A stretch of DNA of 64,000 nt from Phocoena phocoena. Lineage: Eukaryota; Chordata; Mammalia; Artiodactyla; Phocoenidae. Each line of letters begins with the position of its first letter. Positions within the stretch are counted from its first letter, which is position 1. The notes under the pieces are model-generated. The model saw nothing but the letters and a program-made list of their open reading frames with translations, was not told where the DNA came from and ran no database searches. The stretch lies in contig NC_089232.1 of NCBI RefSeq assembly GCF_963924675.1, forward strand, positions 46,912,522 through 46,976,521. Reading direction: 5' to 3'. The position numbers and the translations under genes are program-made. Shown here piece after piece: positions 34,866-46,657 of the stretch.

Positions 34866-36099
34866 TACTAGGTCTGATCATGGGAAAGTTATTATGTTGT
34901 TTAAATTGTACTACCCTTTAAAACCTGGTAAGTCAGTATTGTATGATAAAAATAGCCAGGAAAAATCTGACATAATAGGAGAAAAAAAGAGTCACTGTGT
35001 TTCAGAATCACTGCATTTAGTATATAGCTAGCTAAAGTTTTAGAATCATATCTTCTTTTTCTACCTGAGGCAACAAATTTATAGAAAATAACCTAATGGA
35101 TTCAAAAGGTAAATACATTTTCAAAAGGCTTCCTCTAATAAAAGGTTACATCAGGCAATGTTTTACTACTAGACAAACTGGGCTTTGTGTCAAGGCTGGA
35201 TTAAAGAATTTGGAGTTTAACATTTTTGTCCCAGCTCAGTAGTGGCCATGAGTAGCTGGCAAAGATCAGGAGGATAAGTGAGCATCAGCTCATTCGTCCT
35301 GATGCAAACATCTTATTATGGACAGGGCAGAGTTCAGAGCCAAGGGTGGCCCAACCCTTCCTGAGTCAGTCATTCTTTTTGCTGAAGTCCTCTTCTCTAT
35401 TGCCCGCCACAATGGAGGACTGCTACTCTGATGTTCATTCCAGAAACCGCAACCCTGAAGTGTAGCAGGGAAGGCATGTGGTTCACCGGCAGGTGTCTGA
35501 CTACAGGATGTCTTCATAATTCATTGAAAATCAAGGTGCATATCCAAGTTGAGCAAATCTACTATATATGTGACCTCAATCTATTTTTAGATTTATGATG
35601 GTAGGAAACAGAAGCAAAATTAAAATTTGCTATTTTGTTATATCTGTGAATCAAGAAAATAGGGTGAAGGGAAGGGAAGAAAATCAGTGTTTTGAGAGAT
35701 GTTGGAGAGAAATTCAGAAATTTTGGGCTAGAAGTTACCTCTTGTATAAACTGTCTACATGATTTTGGGTTAATCACATAAGTGGGCTTGGTTTCATTTT
35801 CCTTTTAAGTAAATAATGGATTATATAATATTTAATGTCTCTTTCATTTTCTAAATCTTATAACACTGTTTAATTTATGAATGTATTAGTCACCTTTTTA
35901 ATAAAATGTATTCATGGATAAATTGCACTACCATTTTTGTCAATGATTCTAATCTTAAAGGAAAGAAAATCTCTCAAACTCTAATTTTAGCAACATTTTA
36001 TTAGTAGTAAATATAATGAACAAGCACAATTTGTTCATTTATTTACTTTTTATCTTTGTGGAATAAGCCAGCACTGATCATCAAATTCTTAACTCTGAA
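34866..36099. other. No recognisable repeat; one GC-richer patch at about 35150-35530
   Basis: Unassigned. The segment 35150-35530 has visibly higher G+C than its surroundings and fits no repeat I recognise. A 75-codon frame on the - strand (35290-35517) covers it but shows no recognisable domain. Confidence 0.5.
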
Positions 36100-37345
36100 A
36101 AGAAAATGTTGTGGAATTGATTGTGATACTAGAGATGAATAAGAAGAATTGAAAGTATGGTGATTGTCAGGGGCTAGGGATTGGGTGAAACAGGGGAGAT
36201 ATTGGTCAAAGGGTACAAATTTTTCATTTGTAAGATGAATAAGTTCTGGGGATCTAACATACAGCATGGTGATTACAGTTAACAATACAGGTAGACCTCA
36301 TTTTATTTATTGTGCTTTGCAGATATTGTGTTTTTTACAAATTGAAGGTATGTGGTAACCCTGTATCATGCAAGTCTAGTGGTATCATTTTTCCAACAGC
36401 ATTTGCTCACTTTGTGTCTCTGTGTCACATTTTGATAGTTTTTGTGACATTTCAAACTTTTTCATTATTATTATATTTGTTATGGTGATCTGTGATCAGG
36501 AATCTATGAAGTGATCTACTGTAATTGTTTTGGGGTGCCACGAACTGTGCCCGAATCAAACAACAAACAATTGATAAATATTGTTTATGTTCTGATTGCT
36601 CCACTGACTGGACCTTCCCCAGTCTCTCTCCCTCTCCTCAGGCCTCCCTATCCCCTTAGACACAGTAATATTGAAATTAGGCCAATTAATAATACTACAA
36701 TGGCTTCTAAGTGTTCAAGTGAAAGGAAGAGTCAATTGATGTGGCAAACTTCATTGTTGTCTTATTTTAAGAAGGTGTCATAGCAACCCCAGCCTTCAGC
36801 AGCCAGCACCCTGATCAGTCTGCAGCCATTAACAGTGAGAAAAGACCCTCCACCAACAAAAAGATTATGACTTGCTGAAGGCTCAGGCGATGATTAGATT
36901 TTCAGTAATAAACTAGTTTTAATTAAGGTATATACTTTGTTTTTTTAGACATAATGCTATTACACACTTAACAGACTATAGTATAGTGGAAACATAACTT
37001 TCCTATGGGAAACCAAAAAATTTGTGTGACTAGTTTTATTGCAGTGGTCTGGATCCAAACCCATGATATCTCTGAGGGTATGCCTGTACTGTACTGCACA
37101 TTTGAAATTTTCTAGAAGAGTAAATGGTAAGTGTTCTCACCACACACAAAGAAAAATGGTAATTATGTGAGGTGAAGGATGTGTTAATTAACTTGATTGT
37201 GGTAATCATTTCACACTATAAACATACATATTAAATAATCACATTCTACACCATTAAAAAAGTCATGTTGTACAACCTAAATTTACACAATTTTTGTCAG
37301 TCATACTGCAATAAAGTAGAAAAAACAAAAAAGAAAATCCAAGAT
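36100..37345 (+). mobile_element. LINE-1 3' UTR split by Tigger1
   Basis: The left part has 'ggtgattgtcaggggctaggg', 'tattggtcaaagggtacaaa' and 'aagttctggggatctaacatacagcatggtgat'. The right part has 'gtgttctcaccacacacaaag', 'gtgttaattaacttgattgtggtaatcatttcaca' and 'ctgcaataaagt' followed by an A-rich tail. Together they form one contiguous L1 3' end, interrupted by Tigger1 at 36288-37086. AATAAA at 37311. Confidence 0.88.
36288..37086 (+). mobile_element. Tigger1 internal-deletion derivative (799 bp)
   Basis: Starts CAGGTAGACCTCA and ends 'gaggGTATGCCTG', imperfect terminal inverted repeats of Tigger1, with target TA at 36286-36287 and 37087-37088. A frame opens at 36703 (ATGGCTTCTAAGTGTTC, MASKCSSERKS), the normal start of the Tigger1 transposase, then breaks after about 25 codons. 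Later catalytic DDE parts are deleted, so the copy is non-autonomous. Tail sequence matches base 1-139 of the window. Confidence 0.92.
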
Positions 37346-38034
37346 CTGAAGACACTTTTAATTTCAGGTTTATGATCTCATCAGCTTGTAAATTACAAAA
37401 GTGAAATCCATCTCTGAAATAACTGAAGCAAAATAAATTAATCCTTATATCTATTATATAATTATCTAGAAGAAGTGAGAGCACACAACAGTATAGACTG
37501 TCTTATACTCTGAAAGATCATGGAAAACAAGCTGGCCTCAGAAACCAAGGGGAAAGACAAGGGGGACCAATAATGAGCACATTGGTTCAATTGCCATCTT
37601 AACCACAGCCAGCAATCTTTTGTCTTTTTCTGTTATGACCTATTAGTCCTCATAAAGTCTGATATTAAAATAATAAGGAGTGATAACCTCTGCTTGAAGG
37701 GACTGTCAACTGAAAGTTAAAACTACTTTCCTACCTAAGTCTAGATTTCTCTCAAATGTCTGGCCCTGAGGCAGCATCATTTGGAGGAAAGGACACAAAC
37801 ATATGAATTGGAAAGTCCTGAATTCAAATAACAATTCTGGTGTTTTGTCAGACAACTAATCTAAAACACCTTCCTCCAAGAAATTGGGGTAATCCCACTA
37901 TACAGAATTGCTGAATAAATACGTAATATATTATTTCAGGCATTTAATATTTCCTTATTAATTTTAGTTCTTTTCTTTTCTTTATCAATCTCATTATATA
38001 GCTAGATGATAATGATAAATGTAGAGATTGATGA
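37346..38034. other. No recognisable feature
   Basis: Unassigned sequence. Confidence 0.5.
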
Positions 38035-38072
38035 CAGAGATAGATAGATAGATAGATAGACAGATAGGCAAG
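38035..38072. repeat. (GATA)n microsatellite with interruptions
   Basis: About six GATA units followed by GACA and one more GATA. Confidence 0.93.
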
Positions 38073-39199
38073 AGACCTAAATAGCCCCCATAGTGCAGTA
38101 CTAAAGAGAGCAGAGGCAGAACACTTTCCCTGGAGCATATGTAAAGCCAAGATTTGCCATCTAGTATATGCTCAGTTTCAAGAATTTTCCAGGGCTCTCA
38201 ACACTAGAGGCTATTTTAAATGTTTGATATGTGAGCAGAGGTACACGGAGGTAGAGATTTCTTCTACTTCAAGTAGAAAAGCTAGTATTCTCAGAGACGA
38301 GTGCTCTATTTAGAAATGTTGAGGCCAGGTGCCTCCTTGGTGACACTGTTGGCCTTCCTGTCCCTTCTGCTTAGCATCTCACTTGGCCCAGCTGCCTTGA
38401 AGTTAAACAACAGGGAGGAAGCCACGACTTGCTTATAATGTGAGGGTGTAGATGCATATGAGGTGTGCTGTTTTGGATACTCTAGGTAACTTCCCTCCTG
38501 GAAATGGATTTCTGTTGTAATTCATCATTGTCCCTTTGCCTTATATTCCTGCCTAATAAAATGGATTTCCGTTCCATAAACCCAGAAAGTTTTCCGAGAG
38601 TAGAAATGAATGAATCACTATGGTTTTGTAACCAATGGACTTGCAAAATCTTGAGGGCAATTCTGGAAAAATTTTGGTTCAAGGATTATGGCAGCAGAAA
38701 GGATGCCTCTGTTTCTTACATTGTGTATGTCTTACTGGTATGAATTAATGGTAAGTTTGGAGCCACATTCTAGGTAGGTGACAGATTTATTTCAGTGCAG
38801 ACACTGTAGTCTGAAGCTTGCCTCTATGTTAGTAAACATCAGTCACCAGCTAAAGATAAGTGAATTGTCATTGGCTTTCTCAATATGAATTAAAGATAAT
38901 ACCTGAATCATGTTTTAAAGTGAGGTTCACATAATATAGAGAAAAGGGAATGCTTTCAGGAATATGATTCAAGTTGGGACCCAACAAATCTGTGTGCTCT
39001 TTCCCAACCTTCCAGTACTCATAGGTTTGCCACCATTATCTGTATCGAGATCGTCAGGATTAATAATTTTATGTTCTTTATCCTCATGTAGATCAATCAC
39101 CTTAAAAAATCTTACACATTTAAGGTTAATCTAATTCTTATATTCTAGTGCTTATTAAGCTCAATGGGGGCAACATTTACCCCCTACATTGTCCTGTTT
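38073..39199. other. No recognisable repeat; GC-richer patch at about 38310-38480
   Basis: The patch 'gaggccaggtgcctccttggtgac...' has raised G+C, unlike its surroundings, and was not recognised as a known repeat. Overlapping frames on both strands (38482-38743) are not supported as genes. Confidence 0.45.
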
Positions 39200-39405
39200 T
39201 CTCTGCATCCCCTTATCACTCTGGCTGCTTTATTTTTCTCCAGAGCAATTTACTATGTAGTTTTCTATTTGTTTTTCTGTTTTCCCCACTAAAATGTAAG
39301 TTCCATTTAAAAAAAAAGGTTTTGGCTATCTTGTTCACTGCTGTTCCCCAAGCACATAGAACTTGGCATAGAGTAGATAATTAATAAATATTTTTGAATA
39401 TATGC
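39200..39405 (+). mobile_element. LINE-2 3' end, + strand
   Basis: 'ctcactaaaatgtaagttcc', 'ctatcttgttcactgctgttccccaagcacatagaacttggcatagagtag' and 'aattaataaatatttttgaatatatgcatgaatg' are the L2 3' end including its terminal repeat motif. Confidence 0.8.
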
Positions 39406-39948
39406 ATGAATGGAATTACTAAAACTGTAAATGATATTAATAATATATATTTAGCAAGTATTTATGAGTACTTAATATACTATATATAAATTATAAAAGA
39501 TATTAAAACTTGCTATATAATGTCTAACATAAACATCCCAAGATAACAAATAAACTAAGATTTATCTTTCCAATAAATCAAGGATCTACAACATTAATTG
39601 TAAGTTCTGAATGTTGGAGAGCCTACTATTTTCTAGTTCCAATGAAGTATTAAATAAGTTCCTATATTCAAGTATTTCAAAACACTGTTCAGCAAATGAG
39701 GCTTGTACATAGATAAAATGCAAAGTAGGAAATGTAATCCAAAGAGAGCTACAGATAAAATTACTTGACTGTATTAAGGTAATTACGATTTGGCGGTCAA
39801 AAACACAGCAGAATTCATTAGCAAATACTTTCTTTTAGTGTGTTATGATTGAATAACTGAATATTCAGTTTTATATTTTAAACCTCACAGTCTTAGGTAG
39901 TTTCAAACTAATAGAATCTAGAAAATTATACTTGCTGACAGCTTATAT
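39406..39948. other. No recognisable feature
   Basis: A+T-rich sequence without recognised repeats. Confidence 0.5.
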
Positions 39949-39970
39949 CAGTGCCTCTCAAAATTTAATG

Positions 39971-40050
39971 ACATATACACAGTACTATACTTAACTAACA
40001 CAACATTGTAAATCAACTACAGTCCAATATAAAATAAAAATTAAAAGAAA
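39971..40050 (+). mobile_element. 5'-truncated LINE-1 tail (80 bp) in MER5A
   Basis: 'ttaactaacacaacattgtaaatcaactacagtccaatataaaa' with an A-rich end is the extreme 3' end of a cetartiodactyl L1. The flanks 'aatttaatg' and 'aaattaatg' are the diverged target-site duplication. Confidence 0.7.
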
Positions 40051-40103
40051 TTAATGTGCATTAGAATGAACTGAAGATCCTGTTACAATGCAGATTCTTA
40101 TTT

Positions 40104-40433
40104 TTTTTTAAATCTTTATTGGCATATAATTGCTTTACAATGTTGTGTTAGTTTCTGCTGTATAACAAGGTGAATCAGCTATACATATACATATATATTC
40201 ATACCCCCTACCTCTCGCATCTCCCTACCACCCTCCTTAACCCACACCTCTAGGTGGTCACAAAGCGCCGAGCTGATCTCCCTGTGCTATGTGGCTGCTT
40301 CCCACTAGCTATCTATTTTATATTTGGTAGTATATATATGTCCATGCCACTCTCTCACTTTGTCCCAGCTTACCCTTCTCCCTCCCCATGTCCTCAAGTC
40401 CTTTCTCTACGTCTGCGTCTTTATTACTGTCCT
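40104..40433 (-). mobile_element. 5'-truncated young LINE-1 3' end, - strand
   Basis: Poly-T then 'aaatctttattggcatataattg', 'cactctctcactttgtcccagcttacc' and 'gtctgcgtctttatta' are the reverse complement of the same L1 subfamily as at 31642. The duplication acaatgcaga(t/c)tcttattt is at 40085-40103 and 40434-40452 (one mismatch). Confidence 0.93.
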
Positions 40434-40545
40434 ACAATGCAGACTCTTATTTGCAGTAGATCTGAGGTAGGACCTGAAACTCTGCATTTCTAATGAACTG
40501 TCAGGTGTTGCTGGTAAAGTTGCCAAACCATGAGCTAAATGTTGA

Positions 40546-41982
40546 CAGCAATGTCCTAAACACTGCCATAGTCATTAAACAATGATCATTATAGCAACTG
40601 AAATTTTAAAAAATGAGTCAAAGAGAAAGTCAATTGAATTTGATTTTATACTTTGAAAACTGACACCTAAAACATGCATCAATACATTTTCACTAGTATC
40701 GCTATCAAGGAGAAATTTCAGTGTGCTGTGCAGAAAGCTCTAACTGTGACTTAGGATGAAAACATATTAAGATTATAAATCTTGCCTGCTATAGTGCTTC
40801 CTTATATATTCATTATTTTGATGCTTGTGAGGTTCCCACAGGGTTCTATTGCAGCACCAGGTACTATGTAAAAGAGAATTTAACAGAACCACTTATTTCT
40901 CCTTCAAGATCTAGCCAACCAGCCCCCACCCATGATATCCAGTTGTAAAACCTGATAATATTTTTATATGACCCGAAGGTCATTTTGAACATCCTTAAGG
41001 TCTTATTAGGAATTAAGAAAGTTTTTCAAATTTTTCTGAGTTCTTTGTGAAACCTCATTTTTAATTTGATCTTTTACCAAATGCCTGCTAGTGAAGTCAC
41101 TGAAGACTGAAATTTTGCAAAAGAAGATAAAATTGCTCTTCTAAGTGTTAGAATAAGTAAATGCAAATTTAAAGAAAGGTATGCTTTATTTCATTTACAA
41201 TAGATATTGTGCACCCAGACCAGAAACAAAAGGTCAATGCAGCTATGGTTTAGGACAATTAACTCTCACACAAACCCACCTTTCTGACAGAAGTCTCAAG
41301 TATGCACTTAGTCACAATATATTATGAAATGTGCTAAAAACTGAAAATAAGTATATGACTTCTTACACAGGTTACTTAATCTACGTGGAGTCTCAGAAGG
41401 AAACCACAGAATATTTCACATATATATTGAAATTTATAATATGTTATATATATTAAATAATCTATATATTAAAATTTCATATACATTCATATATGTAAGT
41501 TAGAGGAGGTGATATGTAAGCTGGGAAAGTAATATCTAATAAGAGTTTTCATGGATAAATACTTCTAGAGGGAATGCATAATCTCTGCTGAAACTTACAG
41601 GTTCAAAAGAACTGGGCATATATGGGGAAATAATAAGTACTTTGCTGCAGTTGGAGAAAACTGCATATGGATGGAGAAGGGGAAGCAGGAGATGCTGAAC
41701 AGAGAATTTTGTTACAGAATTTTGAACAGTTACCGAGAATCTCGTGTGCCTTATTTGTTAGAGCACTGAGAATTTATCTTATAGCAAAAGAAGAATCATT
41801 AAACATGCCCTTATAAATACTGTTTTCTAGAAAGCTAACGTTAGTAGAGGTATAGAGGATGGACTGGCTGGAGAATGTCTTGAGGTCAGCTATCATCTAC
41901 GAGCTTATTGGCTAGAAAAAGAAAGATGCTGAAAGTCCAAACCAGTGAATTAGCAGTGGGAATACAGAGGAAGCAAAGAACA

Positions 41983-41984
<2 letters not shown>
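40546..41984. other. No recognisable feature (AT-rich tract at 41420-41500)
   Basis: Unassigned; a stretch of TATA-rich sequence lies near 41420-41500. Confidence 0.5.

Positions 41985-42034
<50 letters not shown>
41985..42034. repeat. (TG)n microsatellite
   Basis: About 25 uninterrupted TG units (50 bases), followed by a (GGAT)n run at 42051-42065 and a short AT repeat. Confidence 0.97.
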
Positions 42035-42037
<3 letters not shown>

Positions 42038-42050
42038 TGTACCTCTGTGT

Positions 42051-42065
42051 GGATGGATGGATGGA
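42051..42065. repeat. (GGAT)n short tandem repeat
   Basis: Four GGAT units following the (TG)n run. Confidence 0.9.
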
Positions 42066-42353
42066 TATATACATATATATATGGTTTACTGAGTAATTAG
42101 ATGCATGGTACCTCATAGGGTTGTCTATAAATACTAAAAATTTGTGAATGGTGATGTGCTCCTAATATAAGGTACTGATGAAAAATTTTAATATACATAT
42201 GAATCAGTAAGAAAATCTCTACTTACATGATGTAATTTTGAGTGTGTCTTGTCAGAAAAATAATACATTTTTTCATTAGGATTTTAGGAGAGATTTGTTA
42301 TGAATATGTCCTTGTCTTCCATATCTTTATGGAATCCTCTAAGATATGAAGAG

Positions 42354-42834
42354 TGTCAGAATACACCACCCCAAAATACATAACTTTGGCCTCAGGATTA
42401 CATTGAGCTAAAGATACTAAAAAAACAGCACATGCAAGAAGGGCATTTTAACTTCCTTTTTTCTTCCTGAAAATGGAAGATTAAAACTTCCATGTGAAAG
42501 GTGCCTTCCCTGTACCAGGAGAAAAGAAACATTCTTCGATGGAGAGTCAAAGCCAAGAGTTCTCTATACAAACAGAGCTTTTTGAAATAATTCTTATCTT
42601 TCTTTTGCCTCTGCATACAGTTTAGTTAATTTTCCACAATTGTGTCTCTTTGTTCAACCCAGTATAATAGCATGTAGGTTTTGCCATTTCTCTGGGGCTG
42701 CACCCCATATGAGGGTTCTCATATCACATAAATTTGTATGCTTTTCTCCTATTAATTTGTCTTATGTGAGTTTAATTCTCAGGTACAACCAAAACACCCT
42801 GAGAGGGTAAAGGCAAAAATTTACCTTTCCTACA
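42354..42834 (+). mobile_element. Solo LTR 'D' (class I), + strand
   Basis: Starts TGTCAGAATACACCACCCC and ends CCTTTCCTACA, i.e. TG...CA. It contains 'ccatgtgaaaggtgcc', 'aacccagtataatagc', 'gccatttctctggggctgcacc' and 'cctgagagggtaaagg' in the manner of class I LTRs. The 'caccaccccaaaat' near the start also occurs near the - strand start of LTR A (24691-24722), indicating related families. No matching 4-5-bp duplication was found at its ends. Confidence 0.65.
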
Positions 42835-44620
42835 GCTATGTCAGCAAAATTTGGGAACTCTTCATATAGAGTAAAAAGCAGTATTAGAATATATATTACC
42901 ACAGTGTACTGTAACTTTGGATGCATTTTCTTACCTCTCCTACTTTCAGTATTATGTAAATATCAGGGTGTGATTTCTCCATGAGTTCCATCTGTTTCAT
43001 AGCTAAGGACCATGAGATCATTTGGTATAATATATTACCTCAAATATGTATGCTTTTAATCATAAATAAATCTGGATAAGAGAATAAGACTTGTCCAGCA
43101 CAACTAAATCCAACTATGAAAAGTGACACAACATGTTATGTTGGTTTAATAGTGGCATATTTATATAGAAAAGTGATCACATTAATTTATGGATATCACT
43201 ACTCCTGGGGAATGCTTAAATCACTCAAGGGTAGTGATAAGTGTAAGTAGAGGTGTAGCAAGGTCTCAGGGAAGAGAGATATGCCAAGTGCATGCTCTGA
43301 TGTCTCCCAAGCCTTCTGTAGGGTTGCAAAGCTGATGAATGCAATGTCCTGTGAGTGTGCACATACCCTCATGGCTCCACATCCAGTACACACAGGTTGT
43401 TGCTGTGTCAACTTGTTTTGCTTTTCTTTTTACAGTTTGCTGGAAATGTAGATTAAAAGAGCAGATTGGTAAACTATTTTTGTTTTCTCTAATAAACCTA
43501 GGGTAGATTTGGATATAGTTATTGGGCTTTCAAATTCCACATTTTGCTCATTGTTGAAAGGTTTTTGAATAGAAAATATCTGCTAAATTCCAATGCAATA
43601 ACTACATTCTTTCTCTCAAATAACCACTGATATATTCCTTTTTCAAATGTGTAAAAGATCATGAGGTTTAAATCTAAGATGATGAACTTAACGCAAACTC
43701 CTGCTATCAGGGAAGATTTAAAGTTAACAGGTCATGTTAGAAATTGTCATATGAATTTCAAAACTGAGACAGAGAGAAAGAGAAACAGAAAGAGAAAAAC
43801 AGAGAGACTTTGTTGAGAAAGAGAGTTGGGAAAGATAAAAGTATTCCCCAAAATGACTTCTTACTGAAGAGTGAGGTTTAAAATTTTTTTGCAGAAAGTT
43901 CTCTTTGTGAATCTGACTGTGAGATTTTTAGTTCATTGATACTTTATAAATGCAAAGCAACTTGGATTTATCTCATTTTCTCATACAACAGGGGTAGCGC
44001 TATTCCATTTTCTAGTCCCATATGCAAAATAATGGTTCCTCTTGCATGCCTCAATAACTTTTGAATTTAAATTAGGTCATGAAGGTAAGAGGGGAGGAAA
44101 GAAATGCTAACTTTTTCAATGTTTATTACCTGAACTTCCAAATTACTTGAAGAAAATCACAAACTTCTCTAAAATTAAAGGTAGGCACAGCCCCCAAATC
44201 ATATTTTTACCCATGCAATTCAGATACATAATTATATGGCAAGTAGTTATTTTTCCAATTACAATTTTTGTTATTCTTCTAGTGTTTAAATTCTGAGTGA
44301 TCTTGCAGAAGAAGATCTGGTGATTTCTGTGGCCCTATACAAGATGATCTTGAGTATTGTGTTCATACTACCTGGCTGAGTCTAATAAAGTGAATTGTTA
44401 TAGCCAAATTTTGTCTACCTAGCAAAATTGAAGGAAACAGCATTACCTGTAAGCTAGATAATTTTAATAGTGTAATCCCTTAATTGCCATCTTTACTATC
44501 CTAAACAGCCAGAATGAGGTTCCTAAGTTATTGATTGCATTGATGGACACTTAACACCCTATTTCCTGAATTGTGATTCTCTTGGCTTTGTGCTTAGTTT
44601 TCTCTCTACTTTTCTCTCTC

Positions 44621-44628
<8 letters not shown>
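42835..44628. other. No recognisable feature; GA-rich patch at 43766-43820
   Basis: Unassigned apart from a purine-rich (GA)n-like tract at 43766-43820. Confidence 0.5.
43766..43820. repeat. Impure (GA)n / purine tract
   Basis: 'gagacagagagaaagagaaacagaaagagaaaaacagagagac' type simple repeat. Confidence 0.8.

Positions 44629-44665
<37 letters not shown>
44629..44665. repeat. (TG)n microsatellite
   Basis: About 18 TG units within a pyrimidine-rich region (TCTCTC flanks). Confidence 0.96.
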
Positions 44666-44666
<1 letters not shown>

Positions 44667-44789
44667 CTCTCTGGTTCTTTCTCACTCTCCTCCCTATTTT
44701 TGATCTTCTATTAAGTAAAAACTATAAGCATAGTGTTAGGGATAATTTACTTGCCAATCACATACATAACACTTGCTATGTGCCCCTAT

Positions 44790-44965
44790 TCTAAGTGTTT
44801 TTAAAAAGAGTAATATATTTAATTCAGCATAATCCTTACAACAATTCTATGAAGTAGGAATTATTTTAATTGTCATTTTACAAATGAAGAAACTGAACAT
44901 CTAAGAAATTAATTAAAAGGCAATAGGTAGTGAGAGATTAGGAATGCAAATCAAGTACAACAGCT
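44790..44965 (-). mobile_element. MIR SINE, - strand
   Basis: 'cataatccttacaacaattctatgaagtaggaattattttaattgtcattttacaaatgaagaaactgaacatctaagaa' is the reverse complement of the MIR core to 3' part with clear retention. Confidence 0.85.
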
Positions 44966-46037
44966 TTCAAGGCCATTGCTATTTTTATTATGCAATGTAA
45001 CTTTTAAAATAAACTGATATCTTGGATTTATCTCATAAACATAGAAACAGGATCATGAGTTATGTTGTAGACAGTTCCCTAAGGGAATAATTCTAAGTCA
45101 CTATTTAATTAAACCAGTAACTCTACTAGCTTGTTAACCATTGTTTGTTGATTTATTCTGAAAACTACCATTTATTTCTACTCCTTTAATTGCAGATTTT
45201 GACAAATTTGGTGATGGCTATTTCTACTTTTACCTTTTTTTGAGTATAAAGTATCATGGACACCAACATGTAGTAGGTATTTGACAAAAATTTCTACAGG
45301 ATTGGGTATGCCTTTGGAGCAGGGGTGGGAAATGATAGCTTCATCTCTCTATCTAGTGCCATGTTTAGACATGGGGGGAGTCACAGTAAACATAAATCAT
45401 ATTAATCAACAAAATATTTTTTAAACTCTTGACAGTTTCTCTTCTATGTTATTATCCATTATTTATTTATCAACACATTTTATACTTATTATGAATCTAA
45501 ATCATTTTATTCTCATCCTAGAGTGCTCACATTATTAAGGGACATTCAAATCATCAGCAAAATCTATACTGATATGTTTTCCTTCCACTAAGAAACATTA
45601 AAATGGTTATTGTATTTGATTTTTTATCCTAATGGCAACCAAGAAAAAATGAAAATTTTCTTCTAAATTAACAAAACATATTAAGCCATTGAGAGCTGTA
45701 CTTAAATTTGGGAGAAATACTTTACTGTTAAATTGGAATATTTGTGCAAAAGCAAAATGTTACACTACTCCTCATTTTCCCTAATAATAGATTTACTTGT
45801 ATCTGTGAAGAGTATGTGCAAGATGAAGATACGGTGACTGAACTGACAAGAATTAGTGGACACACTCCAAATGCAAAGAAATGAAAGGAGTTCTGGCCAG
45901 GGAGCAAAAAGACCTGTGTTCTCAGTTCTACCACTAATTAGCACTTTGCTATTTAAGTCGTTTTATTCTTTTCCACCTGAATATCATTTTTTTTAACAGT
46001 GAGAGGTCAATGACACACATTCTCTTAAAAATGTATT
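44966..46037. other. No recognisable feature
   Basis: A+T-rich sequence without recognised repeats. Confidence 0.5.
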
Positions 46038-46073
46038 CTATTAGTAGTTCTATTAGTAGTTCTATTAGTAGTT
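46038..46073. repeat. 12-bp unit repeated exactly three times
   Basis: ctattagtagtt occurs three times in tandem, exactly, then breaks into 'ctctttg'. A perfect repeat suggests a recent origin. Confidence 0.95.
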
Positions 46074-46254
46074 CTCTTTGAGATGCTTCGGAATTAGGTT
46101 TTGAGTGTGTGCAAAATTGTGTTACTTATTTCAATCCCTGAGAAAATCTATTCCATAATATCTGTTCACACAAAAGATCAATTTAGCCATTGCATGAGCT
46201 TGTGTTATTTGCCTAGAGATTCTGGCCTTTCAACAAACTTAAGCTGGAGGGTTG

Positions 46255-46360
46255 AACAAATGACTTGATTTCACAGAATCTCACAGTTTCCTTAACTACA
46301 AATTGGGGAGATTAATGTTTACTTACTTGCTAAAGTATTATGTGGATTAGTTAACAGAGG
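46255..46360 (+). mobile_element. MIR SINE fragment, + strand
   Basis: 'acagtttccttaactacaaattggggagattaatg' followed by 'aagtattatgtggattagttaac' is the MIR 3' half. Confidence 0.65.
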
Positions 46361-46622
46361 AAGAGCATACATTTTGGAGTCCCACAGTTTCTATTCTTTC
46401 TTCTTGATCTCTGTTTTAGATAATTTCTATCTTGAATAAACTTTATTTCTTATCTGCCAAGACTGCTTATTTCAGAGTCTTTTATTTATTGCTTTAATAC
46501 TTTAGAAGGTCCAACTTACTCGATGAATAGCCAACACCCTCATCCTCCTGCTGTTTTATTAGTTTAGAAATGGAAATTTATTAACATGCTTTAATATTAA
46601 TTCGGAATACCTCTGATAGTTA

Positions 46623-46628
<6 letters not shown>

Positions 46629-46657
<29 letters not shown>

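Larger units (their letters stand above)
39949..40545 (+). mobile_element. MER5A (hAT-Charlie) interrupted by two LINE-1 tails
   Basis: 'cagtgcctctcaaaatttaatg' (39949-39970), 'aatgtgcattagaatgaactg...cctgttacaatgcagattct' (40052-40103) and 'gtagatctgaggtaggacctgaaactctgcatttctaatgaactgtcaggtg' (from 40456) are three in-order parts of MER5A. Between them lie an L1 tail (39971-40050) and a 5'-truncated young L1 (40104-40433). Confidence 0.88.
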
